From the NCBI RefSeq assembly GCF_022369475.1, contig NZ_CP059600.1:1116001-1180000 (forward strand): a stretch of 64,000 nt of DNA, in the 5' to 3' direction. Under the pieces are notes generated by a model, which saw only the letters and a list, made by a program, of their open reading frames with translations, made no database searches and was not told the DNA's origin. Positions 17,342-26,573 of the stretch are shown in pieces; the stretch's first letter is position 1, and each line of letters begins with the position of its first letter. Source of the stretch: Campylobacter sp. RM12651 (lineage in GTDB: Bacteria; Campylobacterota; Campylobacteria; Campylobacterales; Campylobacteraceae). The position numbers and the translations under genes were made by a program.

Positions 17342-18805
17342 TTAAATACCTAGCTTTTTTAAAAGTTCGCTTGATTTTGCTAGGTTTTTGCTAAGTGAGT
17401 TTAGAATTTCATCTACGCTTCTTAGCTCTTTTTCTTCTTTTATGTTTGGATTTTTTGCACTTAAATCATAGTTTTTAAGAGCAAGTTCGCTTTTGCTTAC
17501 TAGCCATGAGTTTTCAGTGATTTTACGCTCCTTAACACAAGTTAGAAAATCTTTAAAATGCTCATACTCTAAAGGCTTATTTTTAGTGAGTTTATAAGGT
17601 GGCACTAGCTCATAATAATACACCTCATCACTATAATTTAAAAACCTTTTGCCAAGCGAGAAAAACAGCACATTAGTCTTCACTGCACTATAAGGCAAAA
17701 ACACCCCACTAGGAAGGCTTAAAACGCACTCTAAATTATACTCATTTACCAAATCTTGCTTTACACTCGTAAAGGCGTTTGAGTTTTGAAACAGTACTCC
17801 TTCAGGCACTACCATAGCACATTTGCCGTTTATCTTAAGGCTTTTTAGGATATGTTGCAAAAATAGTAGCTCAGTGGCGTTTGATTTTACTAAAAAGTTG
17901 TTTTGGATTTGCTCTTTTTCTTTGCCACCAAATGGTGGATTTGCTAGGATTATTTCATATCTATCATCTTCGCTTATATCGGTGATTTTTTTATTTAGGG
18001 TGTTTGTTTTGATGATATTTGGAGATTTTATGCCGTGTAAAATCATATTCATAACACCCATTGCATAGCTTAGTGGGGTCTTTTCTTTGCCGTGCAAGGC
18101 ATCATTTTGCATAAAATCTATCTCATCATTGCTAAGGCTTGTTTTATCCCTCATCACATGCAAAAAACTCTCACACAAAAACCCACAACTACCACAGGCA
18201 GGATCATACACACGCTCATTTGCCTTTGGGTCTATCACTTCAACGATAGCTTTTATAAGTGGTCTTGGGGTATAAAATTCCCCACTATTCCCCCCCCCAT
18301 CGCTCCCCATATCTTTTAGCAGTTTTTCATACACTAGGCTTAGTGCAAACACATCATCATCTTTACTAAAGTTACATTCATCAATGATATTTATGATATC
18401 TCTTAGCGTGTGTCCGCTACTTATTCTGTTGTCAATATTTTCAAAAATACCACCGATTTTATACTCAATGCTTTTAAAATCATCGTTATTTTTAAAACTT
18501 TTTAGATAGACAAAAAGCTCATTATTTACAAAATTAGTCAAATCATCACCACTTAAAGCGTTTTTAATATCTAGTGTGCCATCTTCTTTTTTAGGTGCTG
18601 CCCAACTACTCCACGCAAATTTGCTATCAAGTATACTTACATATTCTTTATCATCATAAAACGCCTTATCTTCAAGCTCTTTTTCATAATCATCTAAGAA
18701 TTTTAAAAATAGTATCCAGCTAATTTGCTCCGTATAATGCATAGCCCCACTAATACCATCATCACGCCTTAAAATGTCTGTTATTTGGTCTATTTTATTT
18801 TGCAT
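17342..18805 (-). CDS. hsdM: Type I restriction-modification DNA methyltransferase subunit HsdM (phase-variable, orphan)
   Basis: 487 residues, full length for the HsdM family. N-terminal helical domain (WILFLKFLDDYEKELE) is followed by an N6-adenine methyltransferase domain with SAM motif YDPACGSCGFL near residue 197 and catalytic NPPF in ILANPPFGGKEKE near residue 288. A run of nine G residues codes for Gly-Gly-Gly near residues 170-172, and at this length the frame is open. No hsdS is present and hsdR survives only as a stub at 20851-20982, so target recognition would need an HsdS from elsewhere or has been lost. Confidence 0.9.
   Translation of the reverse strand: MQNKIDQITDILRRDDGISGAMHYTEQISWILFLKFLDDYEKELEDKAFYDDKEYVSILDSKFAWSSWAAPKKEDGTLDIKNALSGDDLTNFVNNELFVYLKSFKNNDDFKSIEYKIGGIFENIDNRISSGHTLRDIINIIDECNFSKDDDVFALSLVYEKLLKDMGSDGGGNSGEFYTPRPLIKAIVEVIDPKANERVYDPACGSCGFLCESFLHVMRDKTSLSNDEIDFMQNDALHGKEKTPLSYAMGVMNMILHGIKSPNIIKTNTLNKKITDISEDDRYEIILANPPFGGKEKEQIQNNFLVKSNATELLFLQHILKSLKINGKCAMVVPEGVLFQNSNAFTSVKQDLVNEYNLECVLSLPSGVFLPYSAVKTNVLFFSLGKRFLNYSDEVYYYELVPPYKLTKNKPLEYEHFKDFLTCVKERKITENSWLVSKSELALKNYDLSAKNPNIKEEKELRSVDEILNSLSKNLAKSSELLKKLGI
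18290..18298 (-). repeat. G9 homopolymer tract in hsdM (contingency locus)
   Basis: Nine consecutive C on the top strand, nine G in the coding strand, in a genome where such runs are otherwise rare. Gain or loss of one base by slippage would shift the frame and truncate HsdM at about one third of its length. The present length is the ON phase. Confidence 0.85.
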
Positions 18806-18859
18806 TTTTGTCCTTTACCCATCATACTTTTAAATATTTATCATCAAGTAAAAATCAAG

Positions 18860-19880
18860 TAGATTTATAGTAAAAGTCTATCATTATCGTAAAATTAAGT
18901 AGATTAACTTTAATAAAAGTTATCTTTTATGTTTATTAAAGATTGTTTTTCTTGAGCCTTTTTTTCTTCGCTTGACATACTGAAAGCTGATTAAATATAT
19001 ATCCTTTCATCTGATTTGTTTATTACAAAATCAACTTCTAAAGATTTATTAATGTTTTTCCCATATTACATTTATACACTTCTATCACACCCACATATAC
19101 CATATATCCACGAGATTTAAACTCTTTGTAGATTATATTTTCTTAATATGTGTTTTAATTTTATTTGTCTATACTTTAACATAACGTTTCTTAAGCCTAT
19201 ATCTTCATAATAGTATTTAAGTGGAGTGCCTATATATTTTCGCCCTTTTACATCATAACGATTTGCACTACTTATCAAAAAACAATCTTGTAAAAAATCT
19301 ATATAATTTTTAATAGTTACATTGCTTATCTTTATGCCTTTACTAGCAAATGTTTTTTTCTATGGTGCTAGGGTTTGCAAGTGCTCCTATATTTGAAGCC
19401 AAAATATCTAACAAGCTTTCTAGTTCATAAGTTTTGCTGATATTGTTTCTTTCAATTAAATCTTTTAAATAAACTTCCTTAAAAAGATTTTGCAAATAAG
19501 CACTTTTTTGCTCTTATGTAGGCAGAGTCGCCACAAATGGCATTCCGCCCCATACTATTATTCATTCCAAGCTGTATTTATATCATCTTTTGTTTGCATA
19601 AATTCTTTAAAGCTAAGTGGGTATAAATATAGCTCATCTCCTCTACCACAAAACTCCGTTATAACATCGCTTGATAAAAACTTAGAATACCGCCCGTTAC
19701 ATACACATCAACATTGTCAAAATATAAAAGCGTGTTTAAAACCTCTTCAAAGTTTTTTAAAAACTAAACTTCATCAAGCATAATATAATGCATTTTTTCA
19801 TCTTTTATAAGTGATTTTATATGATTTAATAAATTAGCAGGTTCTCTTAAATACTTATAATCAAACTTATCAAGTTAAAT
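18860..19880 (-). pseudogene. Decayed AAA-ATPase / DUF4143 gene
   Basis: Stitching frames on the minus strand gives HYIMLDEV (Walker B), NFEEVLNTLLYFDNVDVYVTG, RGRGDELYLYPLSFKEFM, a MVWGGMP-like segment, LIERNNISKTYELESLLDILASN, KGIKISNVTIKNYIDFLQDCF, KYIGTPLKYYYEDIGLRN and LEVDFVINKSDERIYI. This is the order of motifs in ATP-binding proteins with a C-terminal DUF4143 nuclease-like domain. Several stops and frameshifts interrupt it (for example after MLDEV), and the N-terminal Walker A part is missing. Clearly non-functional. The remaining 19881-20221 contains only an AT-rich leader and a strong hairpin. Confidence 0.75.
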
Positions 19881-20040
19881 AATGATTATATACCCAATTA
19901 CAAATTAAGAAAACTTAACAAACAACATAAAAACGAAAATACGATTAAATACATATTCTAAGTTATATTAGAACTTTTACAAACTTGTAGTGTTATTTAA
20001 AAATGAGTTTATTTAGATAAATATCTGTTTTTATTTGTAC

Positions 20041-20083
20041 TTTTCTAACTTACATTTATTAAAAATCGATGTAAGTTAGAAAA
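20041..20083. terminator. Strong 15-bp stem-loop upstream of the 20222 gene
   Basis: Perfect 15-base arms (20041-20055 ttttctaacttacat and 20069-20083) with a 13-base loop. There is no clean T-run on either side; it could be a remnant terminator, a leader structure of the 20222 gene or an operator. Confidence 0.45.
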
Positions 20084-20221
20084 ATTTTTATCATAAAATT
20101 GTCTTTTAATCATAAAGAATAAAATTCTATTTCCGAAGTTGATTTAAATAGAAAAACTCAATAAACACCATTAACTTATTATATATATAATTATAAGAAT
20201 ATAACTAAAATAGGAGGAATT

Positions 20222-20725
20222 ATGTATAAGATAATTGATGGAAAACAATATAATAAACATAGTGGTATTAAGGATATTAAAATTCCAGATTGTTTTGTAT
20301 ATCCTAACAATAAAAATGGCTGTGGTCATGGGGAAGCAAAATTATATATAAGTGTTAATTCTTGCGAAGACATAGAGGCCTTCTTTGAAATAGAAAAAGG
20401 TATTGGTACAGTGAATTGTATAATTGAAAAAGCTGATTTATTAAACTATTTAAATGTCAATAAAAATAACTATGATAGTGGAATATACGATATTAGAAAA
20501 AAAGAAATAGAAAATATTAAAGATGAAAATTTATTTTTTACGTTATTCTTACCTAAATTGGACGGTAGTAGAGATTATATAAACTCAAAAGATGAAAATT
20601 ATCATCTTATTAGAAAAGTAGCTTTAAAAAATATAGGTTCTATATCAATAGAAAAGCTTATATATATTAATAATCATCTAAACATAAGATTAGTGTATTT
20701 TCAATTAAAGGTATTAACTAAGTGA
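20222..20725 (+). CDS. Unknown 167-residue cytoplasmic protein in the restriction region
   Basis: Not recognised. The ATG follows a very good ribosome site (taggaggaatt). No signal peptide or membrane helix is visible; the protein is rich in Asn, Lys, Ile and Asp, with a NKNGCGHGEAKLY segment near residue 32-45 and predicted mixed alpha/beta character. It is the only plus-strand gene between 17342 and 27652 and lies between two wrecked genes (AAA/DUF4143 and hsdR), which suggests insertion by transfer. The intact frame amid debris hints that it is still selected or recently arrived. Confidence 0.6.
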   Translation: MYKIIDGKQYNKHSGIKDIKIPDCFVYPNNKNGCGHGEAKLYISVNSCEDIEAFFEIEKGIGTVNCIIEKADLLNYLNVNKNNYDSGIYDIRKKEIENIKDENLFFTLFLPKLDGSRDYINSKDENYHLIRKVALKNIGSISIEKLIYINNHLNIRLVYFQLKVLTK

Positions 20726-20850
20726 TAATGTATTACGAATTTAAATTTACTATACAATACCTTTAAAGGTTTGAAATTTAGATTTTTGAATATAAGGTAC
20801 TCTTGCTATTATAGTAATTGTACCCTTCTAATAAATCTAAATCATAAAAT

Positions 20851-20982
20851 CTATTGCATAATCACTAAGTTTAGTATCCTACCATCAGTGAAATAATACT
20901 CTTTCCTAATGTTTTCCTTAAGCCACCCAGCGTTTTCTAGCTTTATATCAATATATTTTGCTCTAGTTTCGTTTTCTAACAT
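20851..20982 (-). pseudogene. hsdR: Remnant of type I restriction endonuclease hsdR (N-terminus)
   Basis: A 43-codon frame reads MLENETRAKYIDIKLENAGW followed by LKENIRKEYYFTDGRILNL and then a stop. ETRAxxIDxKLxxAGW...REYYFTDGRI is the conserved start of HsdR proteins of the EcoR124/EcoKI-like group. A frameshift at about TDGRI seems to move the next residues (SDYAIDFMI) out of frame; the remaining ~900 residues are gone. It lies upstream of hsdM in the same orientation, so it probably belonged to the same lost type I system. Confidence 0.7.
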
Positions 20983-21065
20983 TTAAATCCGCCAATAATT
21001 TATGAAATTTATTAGAAATATATATAAAATTATTAAAAATTACAAATATTAAAATAATTTTTATA

Positions 21066-22397
21066 TTAATAATCTTTTAATAAATGTAATAAATTACTTA
21101 TAAAAATTTGTTCTTTGCTTTTTAATTCTAATATTGGACTTTCATCTTCTTTGATACTATTTAAGTTAATCCCTAAAATAGCCATTTTGCTATCTTTACC
21201 AGTTACTTGCTCCATAGCCATATCATCAGTGTTTGGAGATAAAAATATCCCCAAAGGTGCGTTAAATCTATAAATATAAGCACTCATTTGATACAAGTCT
21301 TCTCTACTTATAGCACCATCCACACAAGATATTTGACCAAAACAAGAATAATTTTTATATTTTGCATCTAGCACAGCTACGAGCTTACTATCTTTATAGA
21401 TAAAAAAATCAGGTCTAAGCTCTCTTTTATTATCATTAAAAAGATAATTTTTACTAGCAAAATTACCATTAACAACCTTAAAACCTTGCAAATTTTTACT
21501 CATTAGCTTATATAAATACCCTTCCCAAACTTCGCTTAAATCCAAAAAATATCCAAAACCATTTGAATTATTAAAACTTGATTTTGAGCCTTGATTTTTG
21601 ATGATTAGCTCACTTAAAGATACTACCTTTTGATAAGCTTTATTTAGCGGGGTATAGTGTATGCTTTTTAACTCATCTAATCTCACATCATCACTTACTC
21701 CAAAATCTCTTAGCATTTGAATGTGTGATGAAACGCTGTTTAGCATACCACTAAAACCTAGCTTTAAAAGATGATCGTATGCTTTTAAAATAGCTCTATT
21801 TATAGGGGTATTATAAGTTTGCTTTGAGTAAGAACAATAAAATCTATTAGCATTTACAAGGTTGTGTTTTATGTGGTTTGCTACATCTAGGCTACCTTTA
21901 AAATACTTTTGATTTTTCTTTATTCTTTCGTAGTTTTTAGGGATATTTGATTTGTTTAAGGCGTATTCAAGCGAGCCAACCCAAAGCATACATAAAAGCC
22001 AGTGATTATGTTCAGAACTTGCCGAACCTGTAACGCTTTTAGGTAAATAAAGCCCTAAAGCGTATGAGTAAAGATAATTCCTAATAGTATTTCCAAAGCG
22101 TGGAGAAATAGTAATATTTACAGTGCCTTTTGAGTAAAAGCCTACATAATAAGAAGTTTTTAAAATGATATTATTTTCATCAATATAATCACAATCAATT
22201 ATATCAACATCATCTTTTTTATAAGCATTCGCACTAATGCTTATAAAATCTAGCTTATTGTCTTTTAGCTCTTTTATAGTTTTTTGAATTAGCCCTACAT
22301 TTGTCTTGACTGCAAACTTACATTCACGCTCACCACAATCAAATAAGGCTATATTTTTAATTTCTTTTGCATTTTCTTTGATTGTTAAATCATTCAT
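21066..22397 (-). CDS. mcrC: McrC-family nuclease subunit of a McrBC system
   Basis: 443 residues. N-terminal beta-rich DNA/McrB-interaction domain, then a PD-(D/E)xK nuclease core at about residues 326-346: RPDFFIYKDSKLVAVLDAKYK. The start ATG overlaps the mcrB stop in ATGA, the usual translational coupling of McrBC. McrC provides the cutting activity for a McrB hexamer that translocates DNA, classically at modified cytosines; which modification is recognised here depends on McrB. Confidence 0.88.
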   Translation of the reverse strand: MNDLTIKENAKEIKNIALFDCGERECKFAVKTNVGLIQKTIKELKDNKLDFISISANAYKKDDVDIIDCDYIDENNIILKTSYYVGFYSKGTVNITISPRFGNTIRNYLYSYALGLYLPKSVTGSASSEHNHWLLCMLWVGSLEYALNKSNIPKNYERIKKNQKYFKGSLDVANHIKHNLVNANRFYCSYSKQTYNTPINRAILKAYDHLLKLGFSGMLNSVSSHIQMLRDFGVSDDVRLDELKSIHYTPLNKAYQKVVSLSELIIKNQGSKSSFNNSNGFGYFLDLSEVWEGYLYKLMSKNLQGFKVVNGNFASKNYLFNDNKRELRPDFFIYKDSKLVAVLDAKYKNYSCFGQISCVDGAISREDLYQMSAYIYRFNAPLGIFLSPNTDDMAMEQVTGKDSKMAILGINLNSIKEDESPILELKSKEQIFISNLLHLLKDY

Positions 22398-24571
22398 TCT
22401 TCATCTAACTTTTTTGTAAAATATTCTTTTATTTTGCCAATTCTTTCTTTGATGTTATTATCATCATAACTTAATCCTAGATATTCCATCAAAAGTGGCT
22501 CAATATGATAAATCCAAAGCTTTTCTAAGTGGCTTCGGTTGATATTTTTTTCATCATCTTTTATAAAGCTTTTTATTTTCATAAAATACGCATGACCGAT
22601 TTTGTAATAATCTTGAGTATTTTCTAGCTTTATAGCTTCTAACTCTTTCTTTTTCTTATCTTCATAATCGCTTAAATCTTCATCACCTGATAAAAAATAA
22701 TTTAGTTCTATACATCTTTGAACATAGCTATCTATATTATTAAAATTATCTTTTTCATCATTTGATTGTTTATATTCTTTAAAAGCTTCATGTATTGCAC
22801 CATAATCCACACCCACTTCATAAAAACCAAATCTTCTTCTAAGTGCTAAATCAAATGTAGCCAAGCTTTTATCTACATTATTCATAGTGCCTATGATATA
22901 GACATTGCTAGGTATACAAAACTCATCAAAATTAGCCACACTTACATTCTCATCACGATATTCAAGAGCATAAAGTAACTCCCCAAATACTTCGCTAAGA
23001 TTAGCCCTATTTATCTCATCTATTATAAAAATAAAATCCTTTTCTTTATTTTCTTTTGCACAATCGCAAAACTTCTTAAATATCCCATCATTTAGCTTAT
23101 AAGATAAACTACCATCATTTTTTACATTTGGAGCTATACCACCTATAAAATCTTGATAAGAATAATTTGGATGAAACTGCACTATATCCCATATTATATT
23201 TGTATCTTTACTGAAATTTTTATATTTTTCTTCATCTTTTTTATTTTGATTTTTATCTACAAGTAGTTTGCTAAATTTACAATCATCTAGCTCATTTTTC
23301 TCATCAGCTTTAGCTTTTTCTACTAAGCTTTCTGCTTGTGATTTGGTTTGCCATTCTTTTATAATCTCTTTAGCTGAATAAGTCTTACCTGTCCCTGGCA
23401 CTCCATAAAGTATGATTTGCTTATGAGTTTTAAGTAAATCTGAGATATTTTTCATATCAGTTTCGCCTATACATAAAAGAGATATAACTTTTGATAGTTT
23501 TTGTAAATGATCTTCTGTTATTTTTACATCTTTTCCAAAAATTTTTTTATAAATTTTATTACTTACGCTTTGCCAAATTTTCGGGAAACTATCAAAATGA
23601 CAATCTGTAATAATTTCAGCATATTTTTCTAAATCAAATTTTTTAAAATCATCTTCTGTTTCTTTTTTATTATCTTTGCCTTTTAATTTGCATTTTAATA
23701 TTTTGAAGTTTTCATCTTTTGGTAACTCTTTAAAAATCTCTTGCATAAAATCAGATTTTAAAAAGTTCCTAAAAGCATCTAAGCTTATAGGATGGATTAC
23801 ATTATCAGCATTCGCCCACATCCACATGAACTTATACGGAAAGCGATAGTTTAAAATCTCTTGTTGTTTGTTATAATCGTTTTTTATGTTATCAGGGTTG
23901 TCAAAATCGTTAGTGTTTATATTGGTTACCCTACCTGGATAGCATAACGCTATATTTGTTCTACCTATGTTAGCACCATCATATTTCTCTTTACAATTTT
24001 TTATAAAATCAACAAATTCTATAAACAAAGTATTATCAGAAAAATGAGAATTGATCCAAGCACAAGTCCCTTGAGAGTATGTAGAACCTTCAAAATCATA
24101 TTCTTTTTGTTTATTACTTAAAATTCTATATTCATTTATAACTTTTGGTGTAACATTTGGGTTTTCAGTAAAATCAAAACCACCCATAATGCTAAGTAAA
24201 TGAGTGATAAAATTGTATTGTTTTATATAATTTTTATCGTTTTTTATACTTTGCAGTAAAAACTTTTGTAGTTCTTTATTCTGCTCTTTAATACCATGAA
24301 ACCTAGTATCATTAATAAAAATTCTAGCCAAGTCTCTATTATCATTATCATCATCTATAAGCTTTTTAACATTATTATTTGAATTACTATAAAGTTTTTT
24401 TACCTTATCAATAATTGCTGGTTTGTCAAAATTATTGTTTTTATCAGTAATAATTTCAAAAACTTCCTTTACACTATCAAATCTTTTATTAATAGCTTTC
24501 TTGCTATTTTCTAGTTTCTTATAATCATCATCATTTAAATAAAATTTTAAAGTATTTTCATCTATATACAT
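22394..24571 (-). CDS. mcrB: McrB-family AAA+ GTPase/ATPase of a McrBC system
   Basis: 725 residues. Walker A LYGVPGTGKTYSAKE at about residue 390, Walker B FIFIIDEINRANLSEVFGE at about 515, and sensor/arginine-finger segment IIGTMNNVDKSLATFDLALRRRFGF are all characteristic of McrB. The N-terminal ~380 residues, which should read the modified base or another signal, are unlike the short E. coli McrB N-terminus and I do not recognise their domain (it includes a GSTYSQGTCAWINSHF segment). Coupled to mcrC. A degenerate copy of the recurrent intergenic motif lies just upstream (24628-24648). Confidence 0.88.
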   Translation of the reverse strand: MYIDENTLKFYLNDDDYKKLENSKKAINKRFDSVKEVFEIITDKNNNFDKPAIIDKVKKLYSNSNNNVKKLIDDDNDNRDLARIFINDTRFHGIKEQNKELQKFLLQSIKNDKNYIKQYNFITHLLSIMGGFDFTENPNVTPKVINEYRILSNKQKEYDFEGSTYSQGTCAWINSHFSDNTLFIEFVDFIKNCKEKYDGANIGRTNIALCYPGRVTNINTNDFDNPDNIKNDYNKQQEILNYRFPYKFMWMWANADNVIHPISLDAFRNFLKSDFMQEIFKELPKDENFKILKCKLKGKDNKKETEDDFKKFDLEKYAEIITDCHFDSFPKIWQSVSNKIYKKIFGKDVKITEDHLQKLSKVISLLCIGETDMKNISDLLKTHKQIILYGVPGTGKTYSAKEIIKEWQTKSQAESLVEKAKADEKNELDDCKFSKLLVDKNQNKKDEEKYKNFSKDTNIIWDIVQFHPNYSYQDFIGGIAPNVKNDGSLSYKLNDGIFKKFCDCAKENKEKDFIFIIDEINRANLSEVFGELLYALEYRDENVSVANFDEFCIPSNVYIIGTMNNVDKSLATFDLALRRRFGFYEVGVDYGAIHEAFKEYKQSNDEKDNFNNIDSYVQRCIELNYFLSGDEDLSDYEDKKKKELEAIKLENTQDYYKIGHAYFMKIKSFIKDDEKNINRSHLEKLWIYHIEPLLMEYLGLSYDDNNIKERIGKIKEYFTKKLDEE

Positions 24572-24627
24572 TTTTTCTCCTTAATTATTTTATAATTACA
24601 AAAATACTAGCATTTCATAAATCTTGT

Positions 24628-24648
24628 AATTTCTATTTTAAATTCTTA
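24628..24648 (+). repeat. Degenerate copy of the recurrent intergenic 21-mer
   Basis: aatttctattttaaattctta differs from 17249-17269 at four positions, two of them C-to-T and two at the last bases. It lies between mcrB and the SLR operon. Confidence 0.3.
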
Positions 24649-24657
24649 ATCAAAATA

Positions 24658-25536
24658 TCAAAATTTAATCCCAATTGTTTTTACCTTACCATCAAATTTA
24701 TAATCATCTGGGTTTAGTGCTTCAACCCTTTTAAACTCTTCACAGGCTATATCAAGTCCTTTTTCACAAGCTATTTCATAATATCTTTTAAGTGTTTTGA
24801 TATTACCTTCAAAATCAAATTGTAAAAATTGCTCTACAAATTTAGCTTTTTGCATACAAACATTAACATTAATTTCACAAGCTTTTAAACTATATTCATC
24901 ATATTTTCCATTATTTTTACTAGCGTTTAATTCAGCGTATCTTAAACAAGCTTTTTCATTTTTGTTTTCACATAGTTTTAATAAAATTTCTTGATTTTTT
25001 GTGCCTTCATTAAAAGCTTTTTCACAATTATTATTTTGTAAGCATTCAGTTTCTGCTAACGCTAAATTATTGTTTTTTAATTTTATATATTCAAGCTCAA
25101 CACAAGCATTATAATTTCCCGCATTGCACGATTTTTCAACATATTTAACATTATCTACCATTTTATGCTCAACCAATAAATCGCAAGCTTTTATATAATC
25201 TATTTCGCAAGCCATAGATAAACTTTCTTCTATTATAGTATTAGAAAGATGTCTTTGAGCATATATAAAATCAATGCAAACTTTTGGAAAATCCATATAT
25301 AACTTATCTCTTAATTCCTTAGCTTGATATTGATGAGCAACTCTTGTAATATCATAAAAATATTCAGCACAAGTTTTTTTATAATTAAACTCTTCAACAT
25401 TTTGACAAAAATCAATAGGTGAAGGACTACTTTTTATCACTTTATAACAAGCATTTAAATCATTATTTTTACATTCATAATCATCATCTACATAACAACA
25501 AAACAAGTATAAAAATAAAATTAAAATCTTTTTCAT
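24658..25536 (-). CDS. Secreted Cys-rich repeat protein (third gene of SLR operon)
   Basis: 292 residues with an N-terminal hydrophobic signal segment (MKKILILFLYLFCCY) and many regularly spaced cysteines in helix-pair repeats such as DLNACYKV, DYIKACDLL, GNYNACVELEY, NEKACLRYAEL, GLDIACEEFKR. The pattern is that of Sel1/Hcp-type repeats but more diverged than the protein at 4800-5759. A lipobox is not convincing. Overlaps the upstream gene in ATGA. Location is probably periplasmic; function unknown. Confidence 0.65.
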   Translation of the reverse strand: MKKILILFLYLFCCYVDDDYECKNNDLNACYKVIKSSPSPIDFCQNVEEFNYKKTCAEYFYDITRVAHQYQAKELRDKLYMDFPKVCIDFIYAQRHLSNTIIEESLSMACEIDYIKACDLLVEHKMVDNVKYVEKSCNAGNYNACVELEYIKLKNNNLALAETECLQNNNCEKAFNEGTKNQEILLKLCENKNEKACLRYAELNASKNNGKYDEYSLKACEINVNVCMQKAKFVEQFLQFDFEGNIKTLKRYYEIACEKGLDIACEEFKRVEALNPDDYKFDGKVKTIGIKF

Positions 25537-26573
25537 AATTCCTCCTTATAAATATCTTTTAGATAATTAATTGATAATTCTTTACATAAATCATTATTTT
25601 TTAAACATATATAATCTATAAAATATTTTGCTCTTTTATAATTTTTCATTTTATATTCAATCATAACAGCATCTTTACAAAACATAATATTGCTATTTAA
25701 ACACAAATTCTCATATATTTTAGAATAATTATTGTAAAAATCCTTGTTTAAATTAGTAGTATTTTCTATATATTTTTTACAAGAATTTAGTTTTGTTATA
25801 TCGCATTCATCTTTATAAATATTAAGCATATTATCTTGATTAAAATCATAACTATAACAACTTCCACCATACTTACAAGCTAATTTCATATAATACTTTA
25901 AAGCTTTATAATCCTTTTTATCCTTAAATTCTTTAGCTAAAATTTCACAAGCTTTAGCATATTTATTATCACACGCTTTTTTATAATCTTTTATTAGCAT
26001 ACAAGCTTCATTTATATTATTACCACAAGCTCTTCTTAAATATTTAGCCTTTTTAATTTCATCTTTATTAACTGCTAATTCATAACAAGTGCTAGGGTTT
26101 TTCTCACACATCAAATCATCATTAGTTTTATATTTATAATTTATAAAAACATAGCAAAACCTACTATCTTCATTACATTTATTTTCAAGCAATTTATAAA
26201 AATATTCTTGATTTTTAGAATTCTCATTTATTAAAGCATAAACTATATCAAAACAAGAATTATTATCATAACAACCCAGCTCTAATGCTCTAAAATAAAT
26301 ATTTTTATCAGTAATTAAAGAATTTAAATAAAGTTGTTTTAAATAATCACAATATTTATAATTTTTATCATTACAATGTTTTAAATATATTTCATTTATT
26401 TTGTATTTTTCTTTATTATCTAAACTTAAATAAATCTCATTTATTGCTTTACATTTATCCTTAAATTTATCTATAAAATCATAATCTTTTACATATTTTT
26501 TAACCAAAATATCACAAAACTCATTAGCATTTATATTAATAAAAAATATCATAATAATTATAAAAATTCTCAT
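25533..26573 (-). CDS. Secreted Cys-rich repeat protein (second gene of SLR operon)
   Basis: 346 residues. A signal peptide (MRIFIIIMIFFININA) precedes about 36-residue repeats with Cys pairs: KDKCKAINEIY, NKYCDYL-like units, KNPSTCYELAVN, NINEACMLIKDYKKACDNKYAKACEIL. The repeats of the central part are recognisable Sel1-like; the ends are irregular. It overlaps both neighbours by four bases, so the three genes form a tight translational unit. Confidence 0.65.
   Translation of the reverse strand: MRIFIIIMIFFININANEFCDILVKKYVKDYDFIDKFKDKCKAINEIYLSLDNKEKYKINEIYLKHCNDKNYKYCDYLKQLYLNSLITDKNIYFRALELGCYDNNSCFDIVYALINENSKNQEYFYKLLENKCNEDSRFCYVFINYKYKTNDDLMCEKNPSTCYELAVNKDEIKKAKYLRRACGNNINEACMLIKDYKKACDNKYAKACEILAKEFKDKKDYKALKYYMKLACKYGGSCYSYDFNQDNMLNIYKDECDITKLNSCKKYIENTTNLNKDFYNNYSKIYENLCLNSNIMFCKDAVMIEYKMKNYKRAKYFIDYICLKNNDLCKELSINYLKDIYKEEL

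Noticed and set aside
24658-25536. Lipoprotein assignment from the Cys pair near residue 13-14
   Set aside because: The residues before the Cys do not fit a lipobox (LYLFCC), so only a general signal segment is claimed.
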